A stretch of DNA of 64,000 nt from the NCBI GenBank assembly GCA_007741555.1, contig CP036526.1, positions 2,108,001 through 2,172,000 of the forward strand. Reading direction: 5' to 3'. Made by a program: the position numbers and the translations under genes. Below, one piece after another: positions 8,482 to 21,700 of the stretch (its first letter is position 1; each line of letters begins with the position of its first letter). The notes beneath the pieces were generated by a model that was not told the DNA's origin, ran no database searches, and saw nothing but the letters and a program-made list of their open reading frames with translations. This DNA comes from Stieleria marina (GTDB taxonomy: Bacteria > Planctomycetota > Planctomycetia > Pirellulales > Pirellulaceae).

Positions 8482-8615
8482 CAGGGCAAGTCACTTTTTG
8501 AAAATGGGGCAACTGCTAGCGGAACGGCGCGAGCCGTCCGGTGCGTCAAAGACTGGATGGCTTGTGCTATTTCGCTAAAAACAAACCTCGACTCTTCGGA
8601 AATTGATTCGCCCTG
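8482..8615. repeat. MITE-like dispersed repeat, copy A
   Basis: A 134-bp element that aligns along its length with the reverse complement of 31944-32079. Its two ends are imperfect inverted copies of each other (CAGGGCAAGTCACTTTTTG at the left; the right end read in reverse is CAGGGCGAATCA...). The centre holds the shared core AACGGCGCGAGCC-N2-CCGGTGCGTCAA. It carries no coding frame. Size, terminal inverted repeats and a second diverged copy fit a non-autonomous miniature element. No clear target-site duplication was recognised. Confidence 0.7.
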
Positions 8616-8713
8616 TGCTTGAAACGGCACCGGCGGCTATGGATATATTCCGCCGCTAAATTACAGTGTTCCTTCCATGGGCCTTTGTTTCGTTTGTGAT
8701 TCAGGTGTTTTCA

Positions 8714-10570
8714 ATGTGTCGTCAGTTGTCACTGTTTCTATTACTGCTTTTCGTTAGTTTATCCACCGCGAGTGGCGACGAATTGCCAACACTCTTGTTT
8801 GATGACGTCGTCGTCAATGAAGGGGAAGCGGTTACGTTACAGCTGCGGTTATCTGCACCCTCCTCTCATCCGGTACGTCTAACTGCATCGACTCGATTTG
8901 GAAACGCGATTTCCGGCCGCGATTTTGCCTCCAAGTCCCAAAGGATTACCTTTGCGCCCGGCGTTACTGAAATGTCAGTGTCTTTCCAGACCAAAGAAGA
9001 TGATATCGATGAACCAGACCAGTTCTTTTGGGTCTTCTTTCGCAATCCACAACGAGTGGATTTGGTATCGAATCGAGCTCGTGTGACGATCCGTGACAAT
9101 GACGCCGAGCCGACGATTCGTTTTGATCGCACCGTTCAGTCTTTTGTCGAAGGAACAAATGGCGGCATCACGAAGGCGAACATTCGCGTCCGGCTAAGCC
9201 ATCGTAGCGAAAAGAAAATTCGGTTCACCGTTCACACCGCCCCCAATACGGCAACGGAACTTGAGTTTTCGCCCGTTGCCCAGCGCGTGCTCTTTCAATC
9301 CGCGGGAATTGTTTTCAATTACGTGGTCAACCTCGTTCCCGATTCGGATCTGGAGGGGCGGCAGCAGTTCTATTTGTACATGCGCAATCCTTCCAACGCA
9401 GAACTTGTGTTGGACGATCCAGAGGCCGATCGAATTCGCACAACGATTCGAATTCTAGATGACGATCATCTGGTCATTCCCGCACCTATCGATCCAGCTA
9501 GTAGTTTTGCCTGGATTGGCACATTTGGGCGACGGTTTACCGATGCGGAACTGGACGCGATTGCGACCAATACCAAATTTGTCGTGTTGGCAAAATTTCA
9601 CGCATTCTTCGATATCGAAACTCACAACGAAGAAACGGAACTGCTCAGACAACGCAATTCGGAACTGAAAGTACTGCCCTATTTCAACGCGAAACACTGG
9701 TTCGTCGAAAGCCGTTGGGGGACGACGCCCGACGAAGACTGGCTGCTCAAAGACGCTGGCGGAAATTTGGTTCGTATTTCGACCGATCGTTCGGACGCCA
9801 ACTATTACGATTTAAGAAACCCCGAATGCCGTGCTTGGATTTTGGCCACGATCGCACTTTGGCTGGACACGGGGCTCTATGACGGAATCGCTTTTGATTC
9901 CGCTGGCCCGATCGGCGACTACGGCGAAGCTACTTTCTGGCAAGATTTGTTAGGCGGTCAAACCGAAATCGATGCTTGGAATGCAGGGCTCGCATCCTTG
10001 CTTCAGGATACGAAGACATTGTTAAATTCGCAGGGCTACTCCGTTATTTTCAATGGCATCGGTCAGTCGAACCTGCGTGGGGCGGATCGCGACACATTCC
10101 AATTGGCATACACCGACGGAGCGCTGAACGAATCATTCGCGATCGAACCTTTCGGCATGCTTCGATCCTCGTTGCTTGACGACATTGATCTGATGCAACT
10201 TGCTGACGACAAAGTTCTGTTGATGAAAACCAACGTCTATCACGACGGTGATCAGACGCGAACAGTGCGGATGGGCCGATTCGCGTACGCGTGTTTTCTG
10301 ATGGGCTGGGTGCCTGGGCAATCGTATTTCAAGTTTGGCGTCGATGATTTTTATACGACCGCGGAGTTAGAAGACTTCCCCGTTGAGCGGCAGCTGGCAA
10401 TCGGATTACCGCTCGGAACCTATACGTTGGCAGACGATATTCTGCAACGAGAGTTTGAGCACTACTCCATCTATGCGAACCTTTCTGAATCCGAAAAAAC
10501 GATCTCCCACGGATCGACGTCCGTCACGATTCCGTCAATGGATGCAATGTTCCTTGAACGCACGGAGTAA
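8714..10570 (+). CDS. Secreted Calx-beta domain protein with putative glycoside hydrolase (GHL15-like) domain
   Basis: A 618-residue protein. The ATG at 8714 is preferred to that at 8666 because a clean signal peptide (LSLFLLLLFVSLSTASG) follows it. Two Calx-beta-like domains (about residues 25-130 and 135-255), each ending in a DND/DDD calcium-loop motif (TIRDND, RILDDD), are followed by an alpha/beta-barrel-like domain. In that domain YYDLRNPECRAWI and LYDGIAFDSAG resemble the putative glycosidase families GHL15/GH114, where a barrel-end acid would be catalytic. It is likely extracellular and acts on a polysaccharide. The glycosidase assignment rests on motif resemblance only. Confidence 0.65.
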   Translation: MCRQLSLFLLLLFVSLSTASGDELPTLLFDDVVVNEGEAVTLQLRLSAPSSHPVRLTASTRFGNAISGRDFASKSQRITFAPGVTEMSVSFQTKEDDIDEPDQFFWVFFRNPQRVDLVSNRARVTIRDNDAEPTIRFDRTVQSFVEGTNGGITKANIRVRLSHRSEKKIRFTVHTAPNTATELEFSPVAQRVLFQSAGIVFNYVVNLVPDSDLEGRQQFYLYMRNPSNAELVLDDPEADRIRTTIRILDDDHLVIPAPIDPASSFAWIGTFGRRFTDAELDAIATNTKFVVLAKFHAFFDIETHNEETELLRQRNSELKVLPYFNAKHWFVESRWGTTPDEDWLLKDAGGNLVRISTDRSDANYYDLRNPECRAWILATIALWLDTGLYDGIAFDSAGPIGDYGEATFWQDLLGGQTEIDAWNAGLASLLQDTKTLLNSQGYSVIFNGIGQSNLRGADRDTFQLAYTDGALNESFAIEPFGMLRSSLLDDIDLMQLADDKVLLMKTNVYHDGDQTRTVRMGRFAYACFLMGWVPGQSYFKFGVDDFYTTAELEDFPVERQLAIGLPLGTYTLADDILQREFEHYSIYANLSESEKTISHGSTSVTIPSMDAMFLERTE

Positions 10571-10920
10571 AAAAAAAGTTGATTTGTTTTCAACCGCTGA
10601 GCGAATACCCAGGTCGAGTGACAAAAGAACTTCAATGGGTCAACAACGTGACGCTTGTCTAAAATCTTGCATGAATAGAAACGACGAGTGTTGCACAATC
10701 CGAACATTCATCGCTGGGGATAAACTCAGGGCACTGCAAAGCAGTAGGCTGAGCAAAACATGAATCGTCATCGGCCGGACTTACTTGAAACCGGACCAAG
10801 AAGCTGACCAGTTGGTTTTCAATTCAGTTCGGGGTTAAGGGAATACTGTCGAGGCTATCAGCAACTTCGCCGCGGGGTTGGCAGCAAAGTCAGCAGATCC
10901 TAGGTGCAGAGTCCGATCGT
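10571..10920. other. Intergenic stretch, no gene seen
   Basis: This 350-base gap lies between two convergent genes. Short frames here have no family resemblance. An A-run follows the stop codon of the upstream gene. No convincing terminator stem or RNA gene was found. Confidence 0.5.
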
Positions 10921-11862
10921 CTAAAAATTGTCGCCATCGATTAGACCACCGAGCGAGCCTAAGATGGAACCTTCGCCTTTGCCGCCGCTACCGGCGTTCA
11001 TCAGGACGCGACCAGCGAGTCTTGAGAACGGCAGGCTCTGTAGCCAGACGCGGCCGGTGCCGCGAAGTGTCGCCAGGAAGAGACCTTCACCGCCGAAGAA
11101 CATGCTCTTTAGATTTCCGGCTCGTTCGATGTCGTACTGAATGTGTGGTTCAAATGCGACCAAGCAGCCCGTGTCGACTCGCAAGGTTTCGTTGTTCAGT
11201 TCGCGCTCGATCACCGTGCCGCCGGCGTGGATAAATGCCATCCCGTCGCCGACCAGTTTTTGCAGGATGAAGCCTTCGCCGCCGAAAAGTCCCGCGCCAA
11301 TTTTCTTGTTGAATGCGATCGTGACTTTGGTGCCGTGCGCCGCGCAAAGAAACGCATCCTTCTGACACAAAAGATCGTTGCCTGCGATCGAAGCCAAATC
11401 GATGGGAATGATCTTACCGGGATACGGTGCCGCGAATGCAACATGACTTTTACCTTGGCCTTGGTGCGTAAAGTGAGTCATGAAAATAGACTCGCCCGTG
11501 ACCGCGCGTTTTCCCGCACTAAGCACTTTGCCAAAGAACCCTTGTTCGGGTTCGGAGCCATCACCCATCTTAGTTTCAAAATGAATGCCCTCTTCCATGT
11601 AGGTCATCGCACCCGCTTCGGCGATCACTGTTTCGGCCGGATCCAGTTCGACGATCACCATCTGCATATCGTCGCCCACGATTTCGTAATCAACTTCGTG
11701 ACAATACTGTCGGCTGGGTCTCGACGTCACAATCGCCTCGGCAATGGCGATCTCCGTTTCAGGCACGTCCAGAACCGATTGGCAGGATGGGCAGCGAACT
11801 CGGCGGCCAGCATATTGATCCGAGACACGAAGTTCTTTGCCACAGTCGCAGTAGAGGTTCAT
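10921..11862 (-). CDS. AIM24/TIGR00266-family protein with N-terminal zinc ribbon
   Basis: A 313-residue protein. Residues 1-35 form a zinc-ribbon-like knuckle (CDCG ... CPSC) of the kind often fused to planctomycete proteins. After a short linker comes the AIM24 beta-helical domain (DUF124), recognised by [30 protein letters not shown], the glycine-rich [13 protein letters not shown] and the terminal [21 protein letters not shown]24 proteins form trimeric beta-rolls of unknown molecular function, in some bacteria linked to membrane or stress responses. There is no signal peptide. The zinc-ribbon fusion is the unusual point. Confidence 0.85.
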   Translation of the reverse strand: MNLYCDCGKELRVSDQYAGRRVRCPSCQSVLDVPETEIAIAEAIVTSRPSRQYCHEVDYEIVGDDMQMVIVELDPAETVIAEAGAMTYMEEGIHFETKMGDGSEPEQGFFGKVLSAGKRAVTGESIFMTHFTHQGQGKSHVAFAAPYPGKIIPIDLASIAGNDLLCQKDAFLCAAHGTKVTIAFNKKIGAGLFGGEGFILQKLVGDGMAFIHAGGTVIERELNNETLRVDTGCLVAFEPHIQYDIERAGNLKSMFFGGEGLFLATLRGTGRVWLQSLPFSRLAGRVLMNAGSGGKGEGSILGSLGGLIDGDNF

Positions 11863-12127
11863 CGTTGAATAGTTCTGGGCTATTGGAAATGTTTCAGCGA
11901 AAAATACTCGCGGAATCAGTAACAGGCCGAAACCGCGTTGTTTGGGGGCGCTGCGATTGTGTGGTAGCAGGCAATGACAATTTGGCTGCAGCGAACGGCG
12001 TTGTACGTGAGGGAAAATCTACTTCGGGACGTTTTTTTGCCCGTCTTAGTCCTTCAGCACCGGCGATTTTTTGCATAGAATTGGTAGTAGAATAGATTCC
12101 GTGTTCCTTCTCGTTGAAAGAGAAACA

Positions 12128-12763
12128 ATGCTTTCCCTGCAGGCGTTTCGACCCGCACTTGTTGCTCTAGCGGTTTCCCTTTTCGCGTGTAGCACGGAAG
12201 CTGCCATCGTATTCAATTTGTTCGGTCAACCCGGAACCTTCGACAACAACTCGACGGCAATGTTGACAGTTGGTGGCATCACCGCGACATTTGACGCAGG
12301 ATCGGATAATCTCAACTCGAATGCAATGACGTTCGGCATTAGCGACGGCAACAATACCTCGGCAAATAATGGTGATGCAATTGGTGGTAATGAAGTGCTT
12401 ACGATTACGTTTGACCAAGTTGTGAATGTGACTCAGGTGGTTGCGACGAATCTAAGTACTACCGAGCAGATTCTTGCGACGATCGGTTTAAGTCCTCAGA
12501 TATCGCTTGATGATACCGGAGACGCTATAGATACGTTCAATTTTTCGTCATCAAATGAAGTGGCTGTGGGGCAGTCGTTTGTCCTTGAGGCCTCCGGGGG
12601 AGACTATAGCTTGACGAGTTTTAGTGTGACGGCAGTGCCTGAGCCTGCGTCTTTGGGGTTCCTTGCGATTGGAGGTGTGGTGCTATTGAATCGCCGTCGG
12701 CGTAGTGCCTCGAGACTACTGCCAAAGCAAGAAGCCGACGCGTCGGAACTGCCTGAGCGGTAG
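12128..12763 (+). CDS. PEP-CTERM anchored secreted protein
   Basis: A 211-residue protein. The ATG at 12128 is preferred to the upstream start at 12071 because it is followed by a signal peptide (ALVALAVSLFACSTEA). The mature region is beta-rich with many Asn, Ser and Thr residues. Near the C-terminus VPEPASLGFLAIGGVVLLNRRRR is split between a PEP motif, a membrane segment and an arginine cluster: the PEP-CTERM sorting signal cut by an exosortase. About 20 further residues follow the arginine cluster, longer than usual. Extracellular matrix or surface role; exact function unknown. Confidence 0.85.
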   Translation: MLSLQAFRPALVALAVSLFACSTEAAIVFNLFGQPGTFDNNSTAMLTVGGITATFDAGSDNLNSNAMTFGISDGNNTSANNGDAIGGNEVLTITFDQVVNVTQVVATNLSTTEQILATIGLSPQISLDDTGDAIDTFNFSSSNEVAVGQSFVLEASGGDYSLTSFSVTAVPEPASLGFLAIGGVVLLNRRRRSASRLLPKQEADASELPER

Positions 12764-13238
12764 TCGGCTTACACAGACGTAAGATCTCTCGTTTTAGGCG
12801 AGATGGGCACAGAGCTATGGTCTGAAATCGTCGGGGGCTTATCAGTTGCCGTGGTAAGATTCTGCTTTCTGAGAAACTCATTTCTGAGCCTCGCAACTAC
12901 GCCTTATTGCCAACTGGATCGAGTGAGATCGCAATCGCTTGCTGTCGGGCAGCTTTGGTTTGTGTTGCTCTCCGTTGTTGCAGCTTCGTGGGATCTGAAA
13001 TACATCTAGCGCCGTCGTCTTCATCACCGAGTTTGAAGAGGAGTGTTTCGTATTCACCAAGTTCACGAGCCTTGACTCCGAGGGAACTAAGTAGGCAACG
13101 GTCAGCACACCTTCATCTATAAGCACTGCTCCACGCTATGATTGTTGTTCTGTGTGACACGGCTCGCGTAGATTTGCAGTAAGGTTGTCGAACGCCCTCA
13201 GAAAAGTGACGTTGTAGTTTCAGGATAGCCTGAAATCA
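12764..13238. other. Intergenic stretch with small hairpins
   Basis: No convincing gene was seen. An inverted pair AAGCCGAC...GTCGGCTT brackets the stop of the PEP-CTERM gene. A perfect hairpin TTTCAGG-ATAG-CCTGAAA lies at 13219-13236, just before the methyltransferase frame, and the word GTGTGACAC (near 13153) recurs inverted near 13240. Their role is unknown. Confidence 0.4.
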
Positions 13239-13382
13239 GTGTCACACGAGAATGATAGTGGGTTGTGCATGGATGGAAGCTTTCGCCAAGTGAAACGCCG
13301 AGGCAGTATTTCAATATTCGTTTGCAAGCACAATTGCCGCCGAAAAGCGGCTGACAATCTGGAAAGAACAAAGGCGGAGTTG

Positions 13383-14027
13383 ATGTCGCTCGGTGATCAA
13401 AATGACAATCCTGTCGAAGAGCACGAGTGTTTCCATGAAGATGGATCTCGTGTCGTCTACTTGCCGGTTACAAATCGGATCGCGGACCGAAAAATACGCA
13501 CGCAAGCGATCATCAGTGAGTTGATCGCTAGTGATGGCGGGGAGCGGATACTGGATATTGGTGGTAACGAGTATCAATCTTTTTGTCAGGAGCAAGGCAT
13601 CGAATACACGATGCTGAATCTCGCATCACCGCAGCGCACTGGAACGGGCGGCTATCACGGTGGCGGAATGACGTATGACGGTCGCACGTTACCCTTTCCT
13701 GCTGGGGAGACGTTTGACTTGGTGATCTTGAACTTTGTGCTGCATCATGCAGCTGAGAATGCCCTGCCGATTTTGCGGCAGGTGAAAGAGATTGCTGCTC
13801 GGTACGTCTTGATAGGAGAAGATCTCACTGGGATTGACTACGCCGCCAGTTGGCATGATCGAAATCATAAGCACCAGCCTGGTGGCGTGTTTCGTTCGGA
13901 CCAAGAATGGCGATTGCTGTTGTCAATGTTCGGTCTGCCTGTTTTGCGTCAGTACGTCATTCGACGAGAGGACGATGTTGATCCGGGCAGGGTCTACCGT
14001 TGCATGTATTTATGTTCGGTCGATTAG
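13383..14027 (+). CDS. Class I SAM-dependent methyltransferase
   Basis: A 214-residue Rossmann-fold methyltransferase. Motif I is RILDIGGNEY (nucleotide-binding loop), the acidic and post-I region follows, and FDLVILNFVLHHA is the motif IV/post-motif typical of the Methyltransf_11 group. The start is ambiguous: the frame is open from a GTG at 13239, but the ATG at 13383 is preceded by GGCGGAG, a good ribosome site, and the extra 48 residues show no family similarity. The target, a small molecule or lipid, cannot be named. Confidence 0.75.
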   Translation: MSLGDQNDNPVEEHECFHEDGSRVVYLPVTNRIADRKIRTQAIISELIASDGGERILDIGGNEYQSFCQEQGIEYTMLNLASPQRTGTGGYHGGGMTYDGRTLPFPAGETFDLVILNFVLHHAAENALPILRQVKEIAARYVLIGEDLTGIDYAASWHDRNHKHQPGGVFRSDQEWRLLLSMFGLPVLRQYVIRREDDVDPGRVYRCMYLCSVD

Positions 14028-14211
14028 TGTTCCGTTGGTGCCCTGTGCCGAATGCGGTCCGAATCGGATCGGAGGTGATTCATCTAGCCAGGCCGAAACT
14101 CTTGACGATGATCGCAACGGAAGTATGACGACCGTGTCGGCGACCATCATCAATGGGGCGAACCAGGCCGGGACGCGACATATCGCAAACAAACGGTGCA
14201 ATGCGCGCACG

Positions 14212-14250
14212 AAAAAAACCCCTTTGTTGTCGAAACAACAAAGGGGTTTT
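14212..14250 (-). terminator. Rho-independent terminator of the 23S-5S operon
   Basis: A 16-bp perfect stem (14215-14230 with 14235-14250) closes a loop that reads TTCG on the transcribed minus strand, and is followed by seven T residues. It begins within ten bases of the 5S 3' end. This is one of the strongest terminators possible and fits a stable-RNA operon. Confidence 0.95.
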
Positions 14251-14254
14251 AAAA

Positions 14255-14364
<110 letters not shown>

Positions 14365-14504
14365 AGACTTGCCGACGGATATTTCGCCACCGACAAGCCG
14401 GTGTTTGGTAATTGATATTTGCGATTGAGACTTAAGCCCTTCTAGCAGCTGTCTGTATCCTTATACGATCCAAAGTCGGTTAGGACTTTGAGTGCGGGAT
14501 ATCG

Positions 14505-17409
<2,905 letters not shown>

Positions 17410-17896
17410 GTCGAAATCCCGAACTCAATACTTAAGCCAAGTGACTTAAGCACCAAAATCGCAATCGCGAGCAGTTTCATTACTGAACGATATCACATGT
17501 GTTGGTTACCAATCATGTCGGACCTAAGACCGACGACGTCTTTGAGATATCCAGCAGGAGTAACTCAAAGCCTCAAGGTAACCACGTTGCACAGAATCCT
17601 ATAAGAATACATTTGCGTTGAATCACAAATTGTGAAGTGACTCAACGACGCTACTTAAAGAACTTGTATCTTTAAAAACAACAAACTCAATCGATTCACC
17701 TCGACCTAAGTCTTGGTTCATCTCATAAGCATATTGCTCAATCAGATGCCAATTACCAAACAACCAAATTGTTAAAAATCAATTACTTGTTGATCAGCAG
17801 ACCCGGAGGCCAGATCCCAACAAGGGACGCTGCGGTGAGCAGCCGGGCGACTTCAAACAACGAAGTCAGCCGGTTGTTCACAACAAGTGAGGCGGG
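17410..17896 (-). other. Long transcribed leader of the 23S-5S operon
   Basis: About 490 bases lie between the promoter and the mature 23S 5' end. They contain a boxA-like antitermination word (GTTCTTTAAG on the minus strand, 17654-17663), a self-complementary block at 17615-17646 (CGTTGA...TCAACG enclosing CACAAATTGTG) and a GACTTC/GAAGTC hairpin near 17850. No tRNA or 16S gene is present. The structures probably serve processing of the 23S precursor. Confidence 0.6.
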
Positions 17897-17925
17897 AAGA
17901 TAGCGATGCTAAATCCTGTCGTCAA
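17897..17925 (-). promoter_or_regulatory. Sigma70-type promoter of the 23S-5S operon
   Basis: On the minus strand TTGACG (17920-17925) and TATCTT (17897-17902) are separated by exactly 17 bases. It is positioned to transcribe the leader and the 23S-5S genes and has no competing rRNA gene upstream. Confidence 0.75.
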
Positions 17926-18704
17926 GTGTCAGGTGAGATAATTCTCAAATGATTTTCTTGGCGACTGCCTCCGAGTCTTTCGCGGTCATTCGACTGAGTT
18001 TGTTACCTCGATCGAAGCCTGGCAAGACTCGAGCTGCAAGCTTGTCAGTCCGTGTCGCGGAGGTGACTTGCTTGCGAGAAGAGAAAGATAGCGATCTGCG
18101 GTTTCGGGTCAACACCTCTTGGGACAATCTTTGAGATAAAAACACTTTTCCCGTGTTTTGCCGAGTGAGTCTCATCGGCTTTTTCAGGCCGTAAGCCTGA
18201 CATCTTCTCTAGCTTTCGTAGGTTTTCACGGTTGGTGACGTTTTACGGCGGCCATGCAACCAGATTTGGCAGCGGTTCGACTGGCTTTGAGGTGCGATGA
18301 CCCATCGGCGGCTGTGCCGGTGAACCGTGAGACGGAGTATTGGTGAGGTCGGATATGGCCGCACTTTGTTTTCATCGGAGGCCTTTGATGTTGAGTATTT
18401 TCTTTCCGCGGGCGTGCTTTTGTGTTGGTGGTGCTTTCGGATTGCCCCGTTTGGTCTGCGGTCAGGCATCGATGTTTAGAGGTTCGGCTGAAAGTAAGGC
18501 GTTTTGGCGATGGTGCAGTCGCTTCGATCTGTTTTCAAGGCAATGTGTCGATTAGATTTGGTTTCTGGCGGTCTGTTTGCACCTCCCCCATTGCGTTTTG
18601 TTTGGTGGGCACGAGCATCGCGAAGGGGTTTGAGCAGGCCAGGATTCATCTCAATAGTTCGCAGTTCGACGTGTCGATCGAGTCTGTTTCAGCAAAGTCT
18701 TTAC
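17926..18704. other. Divergent intergenic region, no gene seen
   Basis: The region separates the rRNA promoter from the giant adhesin-like gene, which runs the other way. The adhesin reading frame is open back to 18504, but that part has no family resemblance. No other gene or RNA could be supported. Confidence 0.5.
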
Positions 18705-21700
18705 ATGTCATCTCGCCGCAATCGCACCGATTCACCGGTGCAAAAACAGGCATCTTCGTACCGTCGCGTTTCGTGCCGGATCGGTCGTTTAAGTCGTAAA
18801 ATGCTGAGTCAAAGCGACATTCGTGACGCTTGGCGGTCGCGCACGCGGGCCGCTCTGCGTCTCGCTATCGGAGGTTCGGGGGGCAGTCGTATTCGCTTCG
18901 GTTTTGGGTGGATTTTGCGAGGCGTTTGGGGCTGTTTCGTTCAGCGCTGGACGGTGGTTTCGCAGCAGGTGGTTTCGCAGCAGGTGGTGCGTCGGCAGCG
19001 GCGTATGATGGTCGCGCAGAATCTGGAGCGAAGGCAATTGTTGGCAGCGGATTGGTTGCCGGCTGCGGCCGAGGTTGGGCTGCAGAGTGACGTTCAAATG
19101 ATTCAGCAATACACAGTGGGAGAGCTAATTCCGACTTCGGCTGTGCAGACGCCAATGCAGAATTTGCACAACCGTTTCGATGTGAACGCCGACAATGCGG
19201 TCACTCCGCTCGATGCGCTCAACACGATCAATTATTTGGCGAGCCCGGTGAGCGTGCAGGCCGATTTGACCGCTCCCAAAACCAATGGTGGTCAAGGCTT
19301 TTTTCCGGACGTGGATGGTGATGGGGCGGTATCGCCCGTCGATCTTTTGGAAGTGCTCAACGAGTTAGCGGCCATGAATCGGTCTGAGCGTTCGGAACGC
19401 TTGGAGGCGATTAGTCAGTCCGAGACGTTTACCCAGGCGGCACCTGAGCCATCGGCAAACACAGCGTGCACCGTGGTCGAAGTCGGCTTGCTGGCCACCG
19501 TGGATGTGGACGACGGAAGCTTGATTGCCGATTCAATCACTTGTTTGGCCAGCTACATCGATGCAACCCCGACGGTCGATCGTGGGATGGTGACTGTGTC
19601 GCAAAGCACGGCGTTTTCCGAGTCACTGCGTCTCCAGGACGACATCGTTTTGAACATCCAGGACGGTGTCACGTTGACGCTGGATACGTATCTGGATCCG
19701 TCGGACTTGATCAACGGTGGGCCAGCGATTCGTTTGAACAACACGACGGGATCGGGCGTGACGGGATCGGGCACGTTGGATTTTGCAGGCAACTCGCGTC
19801 AAGGCATTTACGGCGTGGCTATGCATGACGCGGTGATCGGCAATGTGGACGCCACCGGGCTGGATCCAGCAAAATTGAGGGTGGTTGGCTGGCAATACGG
19901 AGTGTTTTTTGCGTCGACCGTGGATGTCGCGGCCAGTAATTTGACGATTGCGAATTTGGAGATCACGGAGCCTCATTCCACTTTCGTCGAGTATCCCCTG
20001 ACGGTGACGAATCGCCCTGGTGCCAATGGCCAGTGGGTCGACGGATTAACGGTCACGAATCTCTTGGTCGATGGTGGGCAACCGGACGGACTGGGCGGAA
20101 AAGTCGGCGGCGCACACGGCGTAAATAATCCTTTTACAGCCGATCAAATTGCGATTCAGGGAGTCCATAACGCAACGCTGACCAACGTGGAATCGTTGAA
20201 CGGGGGCGAAAACGGACTGACGGTTTCGTGGGGATCCAGGAACGTCGTTTTGACTGACGTGACGATCGACAATCCCGATGCGCATGCCTTTAACATCGGC
20301 GGCAGTGGGCAGGCGATCGATGTGGTCAGCGAAGCGGGGTTTGTGCAAGGGCAGCAGATTGTTGGTGTCACGTCGGGAACAACTGCCGAAGTCTTTCAGG
20401 TTTATCCCGGGCGAATCTGGGTGAAGGACACCGGCGGCAACCGCTTCGCAATCGGCGAAGTTTTGGACGTGACGGATGCGGGGGTTTCGGTTTCGACGAC
20501 GGTGATCAAAGCTTTCCGAACCGAGAACATCACCGTCGAAAACGCGGCGACTAAGCAGGCGGGCCGTAACATCCATTCAGCGGTCAACGGGGATGGCGAT
20601 CTGATCGCTTTTTCGGATGTGTTTATTCAGCAAGGCAATAACATCGCGATCAATAACAGCCAGTTTGATTCGCTGGGGCGAAGCGATGGAGCGACTGGCG
20701 TAGCGGACCATTACGGAATCAACGCGGCGATCTCTATGTTCAGCATCAGCGGCAATGAGTTCGTGAACTATGGCGACAGCCAAACGCCTGTGGTGACCAG
20801 TGCGAATACAACGCAGAGTGCGGGAACGCCTGAATCAAACGCGATCGATGGCACAGTAGACGCCGACGCGATTGTCGGAACGGTTTTCGCTGACATCATC
20901 GTCGGTGAAGGTGGAGACGATTGGCTGCAAGGACGTGACGGCAATGATTGGATCGAGGGTGATGACGGAGCCGATTTACTCTCGGGCGAAAACGGAGATG
21001 ACACGATTGATGGCGGCGCGGGCGACGACTATCTGATCGGAGGCGATGACGACGATCATTTGGTCGGTGGGATGGGCGTTGATGAGCTGTTTGGTCAAGA
21101 CGGAGCAGACGTTTTGACAGGCGGTGAGGACGCGGATTATTTGAGTGGTGGCGACGGTGATGACCAGCTCGATGGCGGCACCGGATCGGACACGATTATC
21201 GGTGGGCAAGGTCACGACACGATCATGGCAGGCGATGGCGATGATACGGTTCGTGGGATCGGCGGGGACGACAGTATCAGTGGCGGGGCTGGCGTGGATC
21301 AGCTTCAGGGCGAAGGCGGCAGCGACACGATCTTGGGTGGAAGCGGTGACGATCTGATTCAAGGTGGACTGGGCGCCGACCAGTTAGATGGTGGAGACGA
21401 TGATGATTTTGTTTCCGGCGAAGAAGGCAACGACACGGTGTCGGGCGGACTGGGGACCGATGTGGTTTACGGCGGCGACGGAAATGATTGGGTGTCGGGC
21501 GAAGATGGCGACGATACGCTTCGCGGTGATGCGGGTAACGACACCATCGATGGAGGCGATGGCGATGATTCGTTGGATGGTGGCGAAGGGAATGACCAGC
21601 TAAGTGGTGGCATTGGCGATGACAATCTCAAAGGTGGTCTTGGCAGCGATGTGTTGGATGGCGGTGATGGCCGCGACATCGCAGATTATCGCAATGCCGT

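Noticed and set aside
12803-13126. Small frames between the PEP-CTERM and methyltransferase genes
   Set aside because: Short, overlapping on both strands and without recognisable motifs or ribosome sites.
17750-17900. Possible tRNA gene in the 23S leader
   Set aside because: Several short stems exist but no cloverleaf with T-loop and anticodon features could be built.
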